Shown piece by piece: positions 1 through 9,014 of a stretch of 64,000 nt of DNA. Each line of letters opens with the position of its first letter. Positions within the stretch are counted from its first letter, which is position 1. The notes beneath the pieces are model-generated. The model did no database searches. It was not told the origin of the DNA and was given only the letters and a program-made list of their open reading frames with translations. Position numbers and translations under genes: made by a program. Source of the DNA: Candidatus Zixiibacteriota bacterium (GTDB taxonomy: Bacteria; Zixibacteria; MSB-5A5; DSPP01); contig JAKEHY010000002.1 in NCBI GenBank assembly GCA_022614805.1, forward strand, positions 1 to 64,000, in the 5' to 3' direction.

Positions 1-1038
1 CGTAACCGAAATGGTCACGCTATGAGCCGGGCCGGCATCCGCCGCGCTCGGCGTCCAGGAAACGGCGCCAGTCGGAGAAACCGACAGGCCGGCCGGACCG
101 GATACCAAGGAGAAGGAATAGGGACCCACTCCGCCCGAAGCCGAAGCCTGCGCATTATAAGGCGAATTCGCCTGTATCTGCGCATTCGCCGGACAGTTGG
201 CAACGGGGGCCACCGCGTTGACGTGGATGGTGAAGGTATACGTCTGCATCCCCGCCGGTCCGCAGTCCGCTCCTATCGTCACCTGATAGTCGCCCCCGCA
301 AAGTCCGCTGACGCTGTAAGCGCCGGAGGGCGAAATCGACCCCGGCCCGGAAACCAGGCTGAAATTAGTGCAATTGGCGCTCGTGAATCCGTAGCTAAAC
401 GATGCACCGGAGTTAATCGTTGTCTCGTCATTTGGTAACGGATTATCCACGACCGCAAAGACGACTCTCAGAACTCCGTTGCCGAAGTACGCGTCCACGT
501 CTAACGACCGGGTGTTGGTAAAGTAGCTGCCCAGTACTTGCCCGGCAACATAGGCCTCGGTTATCAGCATCTCCCCCGGCCCAGCCGAAGAGGCCCTGAA
601 CTTAATCGCCCAGACCGGCGTCCGGGAGGCATTGGGCGGCCAGTTGGTGCTCGGGTCAACCCCGTCACCACCCCCCGCCGCCAGAAAGGCATCCGGGCTG
701 GCATCGTCGATACCAGTCGGATTCAACGCCGTGAAGAACGTGCCAAATGCTGTCAGGTTGCGTATGACGCTGCCATAAGTCAGCAGGTTCGTGGCGGTCC
801 TGTTCAGCAGGGCATACCCTGAACCGGAAATGGTTCGAGTGGTGCAGTTCAGCACCATATAGGACAGCGAATCCTTGTTGGTGGTGTACACCAGCACCTC
901 AAAGACCGCCGGCCCGCTCAAACCGGCCGCCACCGCCTTGGATTGGATGATAACCGAATCCCGGGCGTCCTGGCCCCAGGCCAGAACCGGCAGCGCCAGC
1001 AGAAAGCCCACCAGCAGGATTAAAAGTTTATTTCTCAT
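1..1038 (-). CDS. Secreted Ig-like-fold surface protein (partial, runs off the left edge)
   Basis: An open frame of 346 codons starts at 1038 and continues without a stop through base 1, so the C-terminus lies outside the window. The start follows an AAAGGAG-type ribosome site. The N-terminus (MRNKLLILLVGFLLALPVLA) is a signal peptide, so the product is exported. The middle is Ser/Thr/Gly/Asn rich. The last part shows putative-Ig repeats, with segments such as SFSLVSGPAGLSVSPTGAVS followed by WTPSAADAGPAHSVTISV. The next gene on the same strand is another secreted protein. I see no enzymatic motif; a cell-surface or adhesion role is inference. Confidence 0.8.
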   Translation of the reverse strand, partial: MRNKLLILLVGFLLALPVLAWGQDARDSVIIQSKAVAAGLSGPAVFEVLVYTTNKDSLSYMVLNCTTRTISGSGYALLNRTATNLLTYGSVIRNLTAFGTFFTALNPTGIDDASPDAFLAAGGGDGVDPSTNWPPNASRTPVWAIKFRASSAGPGEMLITEAYVAGQVLGSYFTNTRSLDVDAYFGNGVLRVVFAVVDNPLPNDETTINSGASFSYGFTSANCTNFSLVSGPGSISPSGAYSVSGLCGGDYQVTIGADCGPAGMQTYTFTIHVNAVAPVANCPANAQIQANSPYNAQASASGGVGPYSFSLVSGPAGLSVSPTGAVSWTPSAADAGPAHSVTISVT

Positions 1039-1258
1039 ACCATATACTCCTTTTCACATCAAAGAAGCGTTAATAGTTATGTACCCTTCTTAGCTCTATG
1101 TCCCGAAGGACTTTCCCCCTCCGTTTGTAAAGCCGGGCTGCTTCGGCTCAAGAGAGCAACCCGTTCCGTTTGAATCTGCCTCGTGTTTACAGACGGCTCG
1201 AGCGTTTAAGCTGGGCACCTCCTTTCCGGTTAAAGGTTTTGGGTTCATATTCGTTCGT

Positions 1259-2110
1259 CTAACAGGGGAGCGGAACCCCCTGGAAAATTCTCGCTATAAG
1301 GGTGACGATGTCGGCTCCCGTCCAATTCCCGTCGCAGTTCACGTCCCCCACGCTGGGGGAGGGCAAGGGCTGCGGGCTGCCGTTGAAAACCCATCCCACC
1401 AGGGAAACGATGTCGGCCCCCGAGTAGTTACAGTCGAAGTTGACGTCCCCTTTCATCGAAAAAGGAACGGTCACCGTCCCGTTGGTGAGGGAAAGGGTGC
1501 CGTCGCTTGTCCGATAGAGGATGTTGCCGGTGGAATCCGAAACATGGGTGTAGTTCGGGTCAAGACTGATGAGAACCTGACGTGCGGAGAGGGGCACCGT
1601 GTCCGAAATGGGGAAAATGTTCAAGGGGACACGGAACAAAACCCCGTTCCCCGGCTGCAGCACCGGCCCGGTACCTTGCTGGGCAATGCCGACAACCTGC
1701 ACAACGATTTCCGACAGGCGGCGGCTTTCCATATAATCAAAGTCCTGCGTGCGGGTCCCTTGGGTCACGACCGTGCTGTAATAGATGAAACAGGTGTCGG
1801 GACATTGAAGAATGCTGTCGCAAGGGGGGGGATTGCAATTGTAATACTGCCAGTACGGCAAAGTCGTATCCACGTCAAAATAGGTGAAGTTGATGATGCT
1901 CGGGTTAGAAATGACCAAAGTGACGCGGAAGCCCCCCACTTTGACGGCGGGATTGTTCATTCGAATGGTCAAATTCCTCCCGTTCGGGTCTCCCGGACAC
2001 AAAACCGTATCCACGATGGAAAGAAAAACCTGCGGCACGCCGCCGAATGCTCCGCTGGTGAACATCGCAAAAATACACCCCATTCCGATTACCGTTTTTT
2101 TGACCGACAC
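1259..2110 (-). CDS. Secreted protein with C-terminal dockerin-like repeats
   Basis: This 283-residue protein has a signal peptide (residues 1 to about 23) and a beta-rich middle that could be cohesin-like or otherwise unclassified. The C-terminus has two calcium-loop repeats, GDVNFDCNYSGADIVSLVGW and GDVNCDGNWTGADIVTLIAR, the pattern of type I dockerin domains. In cellulosome systems dockerins bind cohesins; in FCB-group candidate phyla the same tail is common on secreted proteins of unknown role. No catalytic motif is visible. It lies upstream of another secreted gene on the same strand (220-bp gap), so a short surface-protein cluster is likely. The family call rests on the repeats only. 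Confidence 0.8.
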   Translation of the reverse strand: MSVKKTVIGMGCIFAMFTSGAFGGVPQVFLSIVDTVLCPGDPNGRNLTIRMNNPAVKVGGFRVTLVISNPSIINFTYFDVDTTLPYWQYYNCNPPPCDSILQCPDTCFIYYSTVVTQGTRTQDFDYMESRRLSEIVVQVVGIAQQGTGPVLQPGNGVLFRVPLNIFPISDTVPLSARQVLISLDPNYTHVSDSTGNILYRTSDGTLSLTNGTVTVPFSMKGDVNFDCNYSGADIVSLVGWVFNGSPQPLPSPSVGDVNCDGNWTGADIVTLIARIFQGVPLPC

Positions 2111-2227
2111 TTGGGCCTCCTATTTGGAAAAAGAGCTCATTTACCTGCTTCCTTCTTAACCACTCGTTAGCAAGAAACCCGCTCTTTTTCCTCCCGAAGG
2201 CTCAAATGTCTTTCGTTAAACGCCAAA

Positions 2228-2292
2228 AAGAACCTGTGCAGGGACAAATGTCCCCGCGTGGCGATACAGTTCCTTTACGGTAACAGGTTCTT
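2228..2292. repeat. Nested inverted repeat A
   Basis: Ten-base perfect arms AAGAACCTGT (2228-2237) and ACAGGTTCTT (2283-2292) enclose an inner hairpin GGGACA (2241-2246) / TGTCCC (2250-2255). Function unknown; the shape matches the two neighbouring elements. Confidence 0.7.
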
Positions 2293-2349
2293 CCTACTGC
2301 TGTACGTCCGGGATGCCGTTGGCCCCCTCAGACCAACCGTCTTGTTCCT

Positions 2350-2369
2350 CCTCTTCCCGTTGGAAGAGG
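2350..2369. repeat. Simple hairpin
   Basis: CCTCTTCC (2350-2357) and GGAAGAGG (2362-2369) are perfect inverted arms around a 4-base loop. There is no T-run next to it. Confidence 0.6.
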
Positions 2370-2378
2370 CCCGGCTGA

Positions 2379-2447
2379 TAGTGCCTCGCCCGCTTTTTCA
2401 AGCCCATTTTTTGGAGCCTTACTCAAGCTCCTTTCACCGAGGCACTA
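2379..2447. repeat. Nested inverted repeat B
   Basis: Ten-base perfect arms TAGTGCCTCG (2379-2388) and CGAGGCACTA (2438-2447) enclose an inner hairpin GGAGC (2413-2417) / GCTCC (2427-2431). Same architecture as elements A and C but different sequence. Confidence 0.7.
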
Positions 2448-2651
2448 CCCAATATAAAGGCGGCCCAAATCTTGTCAATAGTTTTTTTTGGCATTTTGCA
2501 ATAATTAACCCCCGGGCCCTTCTTTCGGAGGATGGGACGGCGCCAACCCAAAAGCAGGTAGAAGAGTTTGAAAAACAAAGGGTTAAGCTGGAAAAGGGGG
2601 GTTTTTTCGGTTTTGCACTTTCGGAATCGGAAAAATTTGCAGTTTGACGCA

Positions 2652-2745
2652 AATAAAAAACGGCTAAGACGGTGGGTCGCAAAATTCTGAGAGGGGGGCA
2701 GGAAACTCAGAATGTGGTTGCGCCGCTTCCGGTCTTAGCCGTTTT
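2652..2745 (-). terminator. Nested inverted repeat C, possible terminator
   Basis: Fourteen-base perfect arms (2657-2670 and 2732-2745, core CGGCTAAGAC / GTCTTAGCCG) enclose an inner 8-bp hairpin ATTCTGAG (2684-2691) / CTCAGAAT (2706-2713). Read on the minus strand the outer arm ends in a T-run (CCGTTTTTTATTT), so it could terminate transcription of the zinc-ribbon/TPR gene at 2822-3559. It is much larger than a normal intrinsic terminator and could instead be a small structured RNA or repeat element. Confidence 0.5.
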
Positions 2746-2821
2746 GCGCTGACCAAAAAGTAAAACCCCCTGGTCAGCTATCCTAATATAACACCGAAGG
2801 GCTCGAAAGGTTCCAATTTTT

Positions 2822-3559
2822 TTATTTAAGTTCCAAAAGCATTTTCCGTACTTCCTCCGCCCGGGGCGAGCCGGGGTCGAGTTCCAAAAACTTATTCCAG
2901 TACCGGCGGGCTTCCCGGTTCTGCCCGAGGTTGATAAAGACCACCCCCAAGTTAAAAGTGGCCACCGTATGGTCCGGTTTTTGGGCCAGCACTTTTTCCA
3001 GCTGTTTTTTGGCCCCCTCAAAATCCCCCATAAAATTCAAACAGGCGGCGTAGTCGGTGCGCACGTCCAAATCGGTGGAATCGATTTCGAGGGCTTTGCG
3101 ATACAAAACCATCGCGTCGTGAAACTGCTGGTGGTCGAAGTAGTGGTTCCCCATCTCCACCAGTTTTTTGAAATCCTTGGGAAGCTTGGCGATGTCCGCC
3201 TCCGAGAGTTGCGGCAAAGGCGGCTCCCCTGCCGGGTTGGAGGAAGCGGGCATATCGGTTTGACTAGGCGGCCGGGACTGTGAAGTTACAAAGATGAAGA
3301 TAAAAATCAGCCCCGCCGCCACCAGACCCAAAGCCACCCAGGGGGCGGTTTTTGGGATCCGGCGATAATCCACCGCTTTCACGCCCCCTTTTAACCGGGC
3401 TCCGCAGGCCGGGCAAAAATTTCCCTGCCCGGTGATTTCCTTACCGCATTGCGGACAAACGTCCGGCTGTGATTTCGACAGGGAGGACCCGCAGGCGGCG
3501 CAAAATCGCGCCTGCGCTAAATTCTCGCTTCCGCAGGATGAACAAACCAACTTTTCCAT
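2822..3559 (-). CDS. Double zinc-ribbon membrane-anchored TPR protein
   Basis: The 245-residue product begins with two CxxC...CxxC zinc ribbons (CSSCGSENL...FCAACG and CPQCGKEI...FCPACG, residues about 6 to 55). A transmembrane helix follows (about residues 74-92), then a low-complexity linker and about three tetratricopeptide repeats (from about residue 128) with the usual YFDHQQFHDAMVLYRKALEI pattern. The topology suggests cytoplasmic zinc ribbons and an extracytoplasmic TPR domain for protein-protein contacts. Such proteins are common and mostly uncharacterised. It lies just downstream (53 bp) of the NtrC-type regulator on the same strand, and may share its transcript. Confidence 0.85.
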   Translation of the reverse strand: MEKLVCSSCGSENLAQARFCAACGSSLSKSQPDVCPQCGKEITGQGNFCPACGARLKGGVKAVDYRRIPKTAPWVALGLVAAGLIFIFIFVTSQSRPPSQTDMPASSNPAGEPPLPQLSEADIAKLPKDFKKLVEMGNHYFDHQQFHDAMVLYRKALEIDSTDLDVRTDYAACLNFMGDFEGAKKQLEKVLAQKPDHTVATFNLGVVFINLGQNREARRYWNKFLELDPGSPRAEEVRKMLLELK

Positions 3560-3612
3560 ATTCCGAGTTAACTAAAAAGCTCTTCGCAAGGCAAGTTAAA
3601 CCTTAAGGCCTC

Positions 3613-4986
3613 TCATTGTTCTTTGGAAAGCCCGTATTTTTCCAATCTATATATTAATGTGGGGCGGCTGATGCCTAAATACCGGGCGGCCTTGGTCTGG
3701 TTGCCGCCGAATTTATCCAATGCGAAGCGGATGAGTTCCTTTTCCAACTCCTCCAAATCAAGCCCCTCTTCCGGCGGGTCGAAATAAAGCCCCGATTTTT
3801 GGGGACGGTAATTTCGAATTTTCTCCGGCAACTCGGAAATCCCAACCTCATCCGAACGCCGAAACACGGTCAACTGCTCGCATACGTTTTCTAATTCCCG
3901 CACGTTGCCGGGGAAAGGATAGCTTTGCAGAACCGGCCAGGTTTCCGAAGACAGGCGCAGTCCCGGCGCACCGAATTTCTTGAAAAAATGGGAAACGAGT
4001 GCCGGAACATCCTCCCGGCGCGCCCGCAAAGGGGGCAGTTCGACGGTCAAAACGTTCAGCCGGTAGTACAAATCTTCCCGGAAGGTTTTTTCCGAAATCA
4101 ATTTTTCCAGTCTCCGGTTGGTCGAGGCCACCAGTCGAAAATCGACCACGGCCTCCCCCTTGCCACCCAAACGGGTGACCTTCTTGTCTTCCAAAACGCG
4201 CAAGAGCTTGGCCTGCATTTCCGTGGGCAGCTCGGCGATTTCGTCCAAAAACAAAGTGCCACCGTCCGCCTCCTCGAATTTTCCCTCCCGGTCGCGGAGG
4301 GCTCCGGTGAAAGCGCCGCGCACAAAGCCGAAAAGTTCGGCCTCCAAAAGATTTTCCGGTATGGCGGCGCAGTTGATGGCCACAAAAGGGCCGGAGGCCC
4401 GCGGTGAATGGAAGTGCAGGGCGCGCGCCACCAGTTCCTTCCCCGTGCCGCTCTCGCCGGTGATTAAGGCGTTGGCGGAAGAACCGGACGCCTTCGCTAT
4501 CCAGGCAATAACCGCCTGCATCGCCGCCGAGGTGCCGACGAAATTTTCCGGCCGGAATTTTTCCGCCAGCTGCTCTTTCAGGCTCTGATTTTCCGAAACC
4601 AGCGAGCGCATCTTCAGGGCCTGGTGCACGACCAAAACCAGCTCCTCCGGCGAAAACGGCTTGGTTAAATAATCGAAAGCTCCCAGCTTCATCGCCTCCA
4701 CCGCCGTCTCCACCGTTCCGTAGGCGGTGATGACGATGGGGGTCGCCTGCGAGCCTTGCCCCGCCAACCGGCGCAAAAGTTCCATTCCCCCCACCCTGGG
4801 CATCGCCAAATCGGTGATGAAAAGGGTGGCTTTATTGTTCAAAAGGTAAGGGAAAGCGGCCTCCCCGTCCGGAAAGGAGGTGACGGCAAACCCTTCTTTT
4901 TTAAGCGAAAACTCCATCACTCGCAGAAAGGAAGGGTCATCCTCGACCAAAACGACTTCGAGGGGGCTTTTCAATTTCCCTCCCAA
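3613..4986 (-). CDS. Sigma54-dependent response regulator, NtrC family
   Basis: The 457-residue protein has the full NtrC layout. A receiver domain (about 9-125) has acidic residues at EDD and phospho-acceptor Asp59 in LFITDLAMP. A central AAA+ domain has Walker A GESGTGKE and the sigma54-contacting GAFTGA loop. The C-terminus is a Fis-type helix-turn-helix (NQTKAARYLGISRPTLIYRL). It should activate sigma54 promoters when phosphorylated. The start overlaps the end of the upstream histidine kinase gene by 16 bases, so the two form a translationally coupled two-component pair. Targets cannot be read from this window. Confidence 0.95.
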   Translation of the reverse strand: MGGKLKSPLEVVLVEDDPSFLRVMEFSLKKEGFAVTSFPDGEAAFPYLLNNKATLFITDLAMPRVGGMELLRRLAGQGSQATPIVITAYGTVETAVEAMKLGAFDYLTKPFSPEELVLVVHQALKMRSLVSENQSLKEQLAEKFRPENFVGTSAAMQAVIAWIAKASGSSANALITGESGTGKELVARALHFHSPRASGPFVAINCAAIPENLLEAELFGFVRGAFTGALRDREGKFEEADGGTLFLDEIAELPTEMQAKLLRVLEDKKVTRLGGKGEAVVDFRLVASTNRRLEKLISEKTFREDLYYRLNVLTVELPPLRARREDVPALVSHFFKKFGAPGLRLSSETWPVLQSYPFPGNVRELENVCEQLTVFRRSDEVGISELPEKIRNYRPQKSGLYFDPPEEGLDLEELEKELIRFALDKFGGNQTKAARYLGISRPTLIYRLEKYGLSKEQ

Positions 4987-6008
4987 ACCGGGAAAAGCAA
5001 AAAGGCGGTCGTCCCTTCCCCCATCCGGGATTCCACCTTCACTTCCCCCTTATGCAGGGAAGCGATACGCTCGACGATTCCAAGGCCAAGCCCCACCCCA
5101 TCTGTTCGGGTGGTGAAAAAAGGAGTGAAAATTTTTTCCAAATCCTCCGGGGGGATGCCCGGCCCCCGGTCGGCAACGGAAACAAAAACCTGTTCCCCTT
5201 CGGAATTGACTCCCGTCGCAATTTTCACCTCCCCTTCCCCCATGGCCTGCATGGCGTTCAGGGCCAAATTCAAGACCGCCTGGCAAAGCTGGTTGGGGTC
5301 CCCGAGGACCTTGGACAGCTTTTTGTCCAAATCGACAGAAACCCGGATTTTTTTCCCGGCCGGATGGGACCGTAAAATGGTTTCGGCCTGGCGGACGACC
5401 TCGTTCAAGTCGCAGGGGGCGAATTCCTTTTTCTCTATTTTGGAATAGTTCAAAAAATCGTTGACGACTTTGTCCAGTCGGCCGACCTCTTTTTTTAGAA
5501 TCTCCAAAAACTCACCCTTCTCTTCCGGGCGGGGGTTTTCTTTGGAGAGAATATCGACCGAACCCAGAATCGACGCCAGGGGGGTGCGCATCTCGTGGGC
5601 CATCCCGGCCGAAAGTTCCCCCAAAAGCTTCAACCGGTCGGCTCGCAAAAGCTCTTTCTGGGCCTGCCGCAATTTTTCCCTTTGCTCCCGCTCGCGGGCC
5701 GCCAAAAAGCCGGTCAGCCCCCCCACAATATTATATAGGAGAATGTCGAAAAGGGCGTCTTCCCGCTGGGTGTGAATATGCGCCCACTCGTGCAAAACAT
5801 GCGGCAGGTAGATGACCGAAATTACGGCGGACGTGGCCAGCCCTCCCTTCAATCCGAACCGGAAAGCGGCCAAAAGAATGGGAACGAAGTACAGCTTCCG
5901 CCAGACATCGTGCAAAATGGGGCGGGAAGCCGGAGTCATATAATGTAGAAGGGAGAAAACCGCCACCAGCCCGGCCACCAGGGCTAACTGCTTCCAACTG
6001 TTACGCAA
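4971..6008 (-). CDS. Membrane-bound sensor histidine kinase
   Basis: The protein has about four transmembrane helices in its first 110 residues, a short coiled coil, a HisKA domain with the H-box SAGMAHEMRTPLASILGS, and a HATPase_c domain with N, G1 (DRGPGIPPED) and G2 (GVGLGLGIV) boxes. It should autophosphorylate and pass phosphate to the NtrC-type regulator whose start overlaps its end. I place the start at TTG 6008, 8 bases after GGAGGA. An earlier TTG at 6056 has a weaker site and would overlap the peptidase gene by 56 bases. No separate periplasmic sensor domain is visible, so sensing is probably membrane-based. Confidence 0.9.
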   Translation of the reverse strand: MRNSWKQLALVAGLVAVFSLLHYMTPASRPILHDVWRKLYFVPILLAAFRFGLKGGLATSAVISVIYLPHVLHEWAHIHTQREDALFDILLYNIVGGLTGFLAAREREQREKLRQAQKELLRADRLKLLGELSAGMAHEMRTPLASILGSVDILSKENPRPEEKGEFLEILKKEVGRLDKVVNDFLNYSKIEKKEFAPCDLNEVVRQAETILRSHPAGKKIRVSVDLDKKLSKVLGDPNQLCQAVLNLALNAMQAMGEGEVKIATGVNSEGEQVFVSVADRGPGIPPEDLEKIFTPFFTTRTDGVGLGLGIVERIASLHKGEVKVESRMGEGTTAFLLFPVWEGN

Positions 6009-7335
6009 AAACAACTTCCTCCAGGGTGCGGTACATAAACGCAAGCCCTTCCGCAAAGCCTTGCAAAGAAACCCGCTCGTCGTGGCCGTGCATCCGGGCC
6101 TCGTCCGCCTCGGTCAATGGAAATGGCAAAATGCCGAAACAGGCAACGCCGCTGGCCCGCAGCTCCGCCGAATCGGTGGCGCCCGTGGACATAAAGGGAA
6201 AAACCTTCGCCCCGGGCCAGGTCTTGATTGTCGAGCGGGCCAGCGCTTGAAAAACCTCGTGCGAAGCGGGCGAAGGGGAAACATCCGCGGCTTTCCCCTG
6301 CCGGAAGGAAATTTCAACCGTGTCGTCGCCAACCGCCCGTTTCAGTTCACTGATAAACTCGTCAATCCTTTCCCCCGGCAGAAGCCGGCAGTTCAAAGTC
6401 GCCTCCGCTTCCGAGGGCAAAACGTTTTCCCGTATCCCGGATTTGAAAATGGTCGGGGCAATCGAATTGCGCAGAATCGAATTGAAATAGGGATGTTTGG
6501 CCAGCTGCTCGCGGGCAAAAGCCCCGATGAGCGGGTCCTCCACGTTCCGGGCGAAAAATCCGGTGGGGGAAGCAGGGTCCAATTCGGCCACTCCTTTAAA
6601 GACCGCCCTTGTGGTATCATTCAACTTCAGCGGGGTCTTGTACTCTTCGATTTTAGCCAACGCCTTGGCCAGCCGGAAGATGGCATTATCCGGAAGGGGG
6701 ATGGAAGCATGCCCCGGTGTTCCCCTTACTTTAAGGTGGATGTGATACGGAACTTTTTCGGCGTTCTGAATGGCCACGTATTCCACTTTTCCGTTGTTCA
6801 GCTTGACACGTCCCCCTTCGTTGATGGCGGCTTCGGCAAAAATCTTCTCCCGATGGTTTTCGATGAGCCAGGAAATGCCCAACTTCCCTCCCGCTTCCTC
6901 ATCCGCGCAGGCAACAAAGAGAAGGTCTCGCTTCAAGGGGATTTTGTGGCGGACGATGAGTAAGACCAGTTCGGCAAAAAGCGCCCCCATCCCCTTGTCA
7001 TCGATAGCCCCGCGGCCGTAAAGAAAACCATCGTCAACGGTGGCGCCAAAGGGGTCATATTTCCATTTCTCCCTCTCCACGCCGACCACGTCCAGATGGG
7101 AAAGCAAAATTAAAGGCCCGGCTTTTCCCTTCCCTTGCAGGCGGACGACAAGATTGGCCCGGGCCTCCGAGGGCTTGAGAAGTTCCGGCTTCAGGTCCAC
7201 TTCTTCAAAAAGCTTTTTATAGGAAAGCGCCGCCGCCAGTTCGTCTCCGGGGGGGTTGACCGTGTTGATGCGGATGACCTCCGAGAGGATTTTGATCCCC
7301 TCCTCTCCGGCTTTGGTAAAATCAATCTGTGGCAT
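6001..7335 (-). CDS. M20-family metallopeptidase / amidohydrolase
   Basis: The 444-residue product matches the M20/M25/M40 family of di-zinc hydrolases. It has the first metal-ligand motif LLSHLDVVG, a bridging-Asp motif YGRGAIDDKG and the catalytic Glu pair ADEEAGG. A dimerisation lid follows, then the C-terminal metal region with MHGHDERVSLQG. Proteins of this length and type cleave dipeptides or N-acyl amino acids; the substrate cannot be told from sequence. The gene stops inside the start region of the histidine kinase and may be co-transcribed with it. No signal peptide is present, so it is cytoplasmic. Confidence 0.9.
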   Translation of the reverse strand: MPQIDFTKAGEEGIKILSEVIRINTVNPPGDELAAALSYKKLFEEVDLKPELLKPSEARANLVVRLQGKGKAGPLILLSHLDVVGVEREKWKYDPFGATVDDGFLYGRGAIDDKGMGALFAELVLLIVRHKIPLKRDLLFVACADEEAGGKLGISWLIENHREKIFAEAAINEGGRVKLNNGKVEYVAIQNAEKVPYHIHLKVRGTPGHASIPLPDNAIFRLAKALAKIEEYKTPLKLNDTTRAVFKGVAELDPASPTGFFARNVEDPLIGAFAREQLAKHPYFNSILRNSIAPTIFKSGIRENVLPSEAEATLNCRLLPGERIDEFISELKRAVGDDTVEISFRQGKAADVSPSPASHEVFQALARSTIKTWPGAKVFPFMSTGATDSAELRASGVACFGILPFPLTEADEARMHGHDERVSLQGFAEGLAFMYRTLEEVVFA

Positions 7336-7493
7336 ACATCTCCGTCAAACAGTTGTCTCCCCAATATACCGCTCCGGTCGGCATAATCAACTTCCGGCGG
7401 ACGGCCAATCTGCCAGCCGGTTTCGGCGCGCCTTCCCCAAAAATCCCGGTTCCCTTTTCGGCAACTCAAAGCAGGGTTTTATCTTGGAACAAT

Positions 7494-7509
7494 TGTTTCA
7501 CGTGAAACA
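7494..7509. other. parS centromere site (ParB binding)
   Basis: TGTTTCACGTGAAACA is an exact copy of the bacterial parS consensus, a perfect palindrome that extends one base on each side. It sits in the 335-bp non-coding gap between two divergent genes (7336-7670). ParB loads here to build the chromosome segregation complex. A second exact copy lies at 59507-59522. No parA or parB gene is in the window. The rest of the gap shows no gene and no clear promoter. Confidence 0.92.
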
Positions 7510-7670
7510 ACTTAGCCAACCCACCTCTCCGAGGAGGGCCCAATCCTCGATTGACTTGAGGCGCGTTAAAGCTTAGCTTTAGGGTAGCGAGAGAGGCGGA
7601 AGACGGCCCGAGCCGTTTCCGGGAGGCGATGGTTCAATCCAAGAGGAAAAACTGCCGAAGTTAGAAATGG

Positions 7671-9014
7671 ATGAGCATGCCCGATTTTGACACGTCCGAA
7701 AAGCTGCCCGAAAAAGTGGAGGTTTTGCGCCAAGCCGTGGAAGCCAAAATCACCCAGTTGACCGAGGCCAACCGGGCGCACCGGCGCAAAATCTTCGACC
7801 TCTACACCATTTTTGAAATTTCCCGGCATTTGAACGGAATGCTGGAAACGGAGTCGCTTTTGGACTCCATTTTGCTCACCGCCATCGGCCAGATAGGGGT
7901 CTCCGGCGCCGCCATCGCCATAGAGAAAAACCGGGAGGAGGGCCGGCTCACTTTCGTCAAAGCCAAAGGCATTTTGAGCAGCCGTTGGGAGGGGATTTCC
8001 TGCGACAAGGGCGGCGTTCTGTGTCAATTTCTCTTGCGCCGCAATCAGGCCATCCTGTTGAAGGAGTTGGAGGAAAAAATCGGCGGCCAGACCGGCGAGG
8101 TGGAAAAGCTGAAAACCGTCGAGGCGGAACTGGTGATTCCCCTCTCGGTTAAAAACCGGCTGGAGGGGATTTTGGTGCTCGCCGGAAAAATCTCCGGCCT
8201 CCCCTTTGCCGAAAACGACACCGAGTTTCTTTCCATTCTGGCCAACCAGCTGGCGGTGACGGTCGAAAACGCCCGGCTCTACGAAATGGAGAAAAACTCC
8301 AACCTGCAACTGCGCGAAACCCAGAACCAGCTCATCCGGCTGGAAAAACTGGCCGCTTTGGGGGAGCTTTCCGCCACCATCGCCCACGAGGTCAACAACC
8401 CTTTGGGCATCATCAAAAATTATCTGGCCCTGATTTCCCAAGAGCTCACTCCGGAAGACCCCAATTATCCCTTCTATCAGGTTATCAAGGAGGAGGTGGA
8501 CCGCATCGCCAAAATCGTCCGGCAGCTTTTGGATTTTTACCGGCCGAAAGCGGAAGAAATTGCCTCCGTGGACCTTTCCCGGATTCTGGACGAAACCGTC
8601 GTGCTGCTTGAAAAACAGCTGGCCTCCTCCAACATCGAAGTGGTAAAAAATCTCCCCCGCCACCTGCCCAAAATCGAGGCCTCCCCGGCCCAGTTAAAAC
8701 AGGTTTTTCTGAATCTCTTGATGAACGCACGCGAAGTGATGCCGGAGGGAGGCCGGCTGGAGGTCACCACCCGCTCCGAAAACGGCTACGTGGAGGCCGA
8801 AGTGGCCGACAGCGGGGAGGGGATTCCCCCGGAAAATCTGGAGAAAATTTTTGAACCGTTTTTCACCACCAAAAGGGAAAAAGGGGGCACCGGGCTGGGG
8901 CTTTCCGTTTGCCTGGGCATCGTCAGCAAAACCGGGGGCACCATCCGGGCCAGGAATCGAACGCCCAAAGGGGCGGCCTTCATCGTCCGGGTGCCGGTGA
9001 AAGAAAAGGTATGA
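7671..9014 (+). CDS. GAF-domain sensor histidine kinase
   Basis: The 447-residue protein is soluble. It has an N-terminal helical segment, a GAF domain (about 45-205), a coiled-coil linker, a HisKA H-box ([20 protein letters not shown]) and a HATPase domain with [20 protein letters not shown] and GTGLGLSV. The GAF domain probably senses a small ligand or redox state in the cytoplasm. Its stop overlaps the start of the next gene by four bases (ATGA), so the two signalling proteins are made together. The start at 7671 lacks a strong ribosome site; an in-frame ATG two codons later is also possible. Confidence 0.9.
   Translation: MSMPDFDTSEKLPEKVEVLRQAVEAKITQLTEANRAHRRKIFDLYTIFEISRHLNGMLETESLLDSILLTAIGQIGVSGAAIAIEKNREEGRLTFVKAKGILSSRWEGISCDKGGVLCQFLLRRNQAILLKELEEKIGGQTGEVEKLKTVEAELVIPLSVKNRLEGILVLAGKISGLPFAENDTEFLSILANQLAVTVENARLYEMEKNSNLQLRETQNQLIRLEKLAALGELSATIAHEVNNPLGIIKNYLALISQELTPEDPNYPFYQVIKEEVDRIAKIVRQLLDFYRPKAEEIASVDLSRILDETVVLLEKQLASSNIEVVKNLPRHLPKIEASPAQLKQVFLNLLMNAREVMPEGGRLEVTTRSENGYVEAEVADSGEGIPPENLEKIFEPFFTTKREKGGTGLGLSVCLGIVSKTGGTIRARNRTPKGAAFIVRVPVKEKV

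Larger units (their letters stand above)
2111..2821. other. Gene-free region with several nested inverted repeats
   Basis: No convincing gene lies in these 711 bases; the open frames here run straight through inverted repeats and have no family resemblance. The stretch contains a simple hairpin (2350-2369) and three larger nested inverted repeats, listed separately. It separates two genes transcribed leftward, so transcription from the 2822-3559 gene probably ends here. Confidence 0.6.

Noticed and set aside
443-451. TTATCCACG, near-match to a DnaA box
   Set aside because: Single copy inside a coding region, with no AT-rich unwinding element or further boxes nearby.
2258-2647. Open frame of 129 codons on the plus strand
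   Set aside because: It runs through three inverted repeats, has no family resemblance and no ribosome site.
8909-9010. N-terminal extension of the receiver-GAF-GAF kinase
   Set aside because: It lies inside the upstream kinase gene and reads as a frame shadow; the receiver fold starts at 9011 with a ribosome site.
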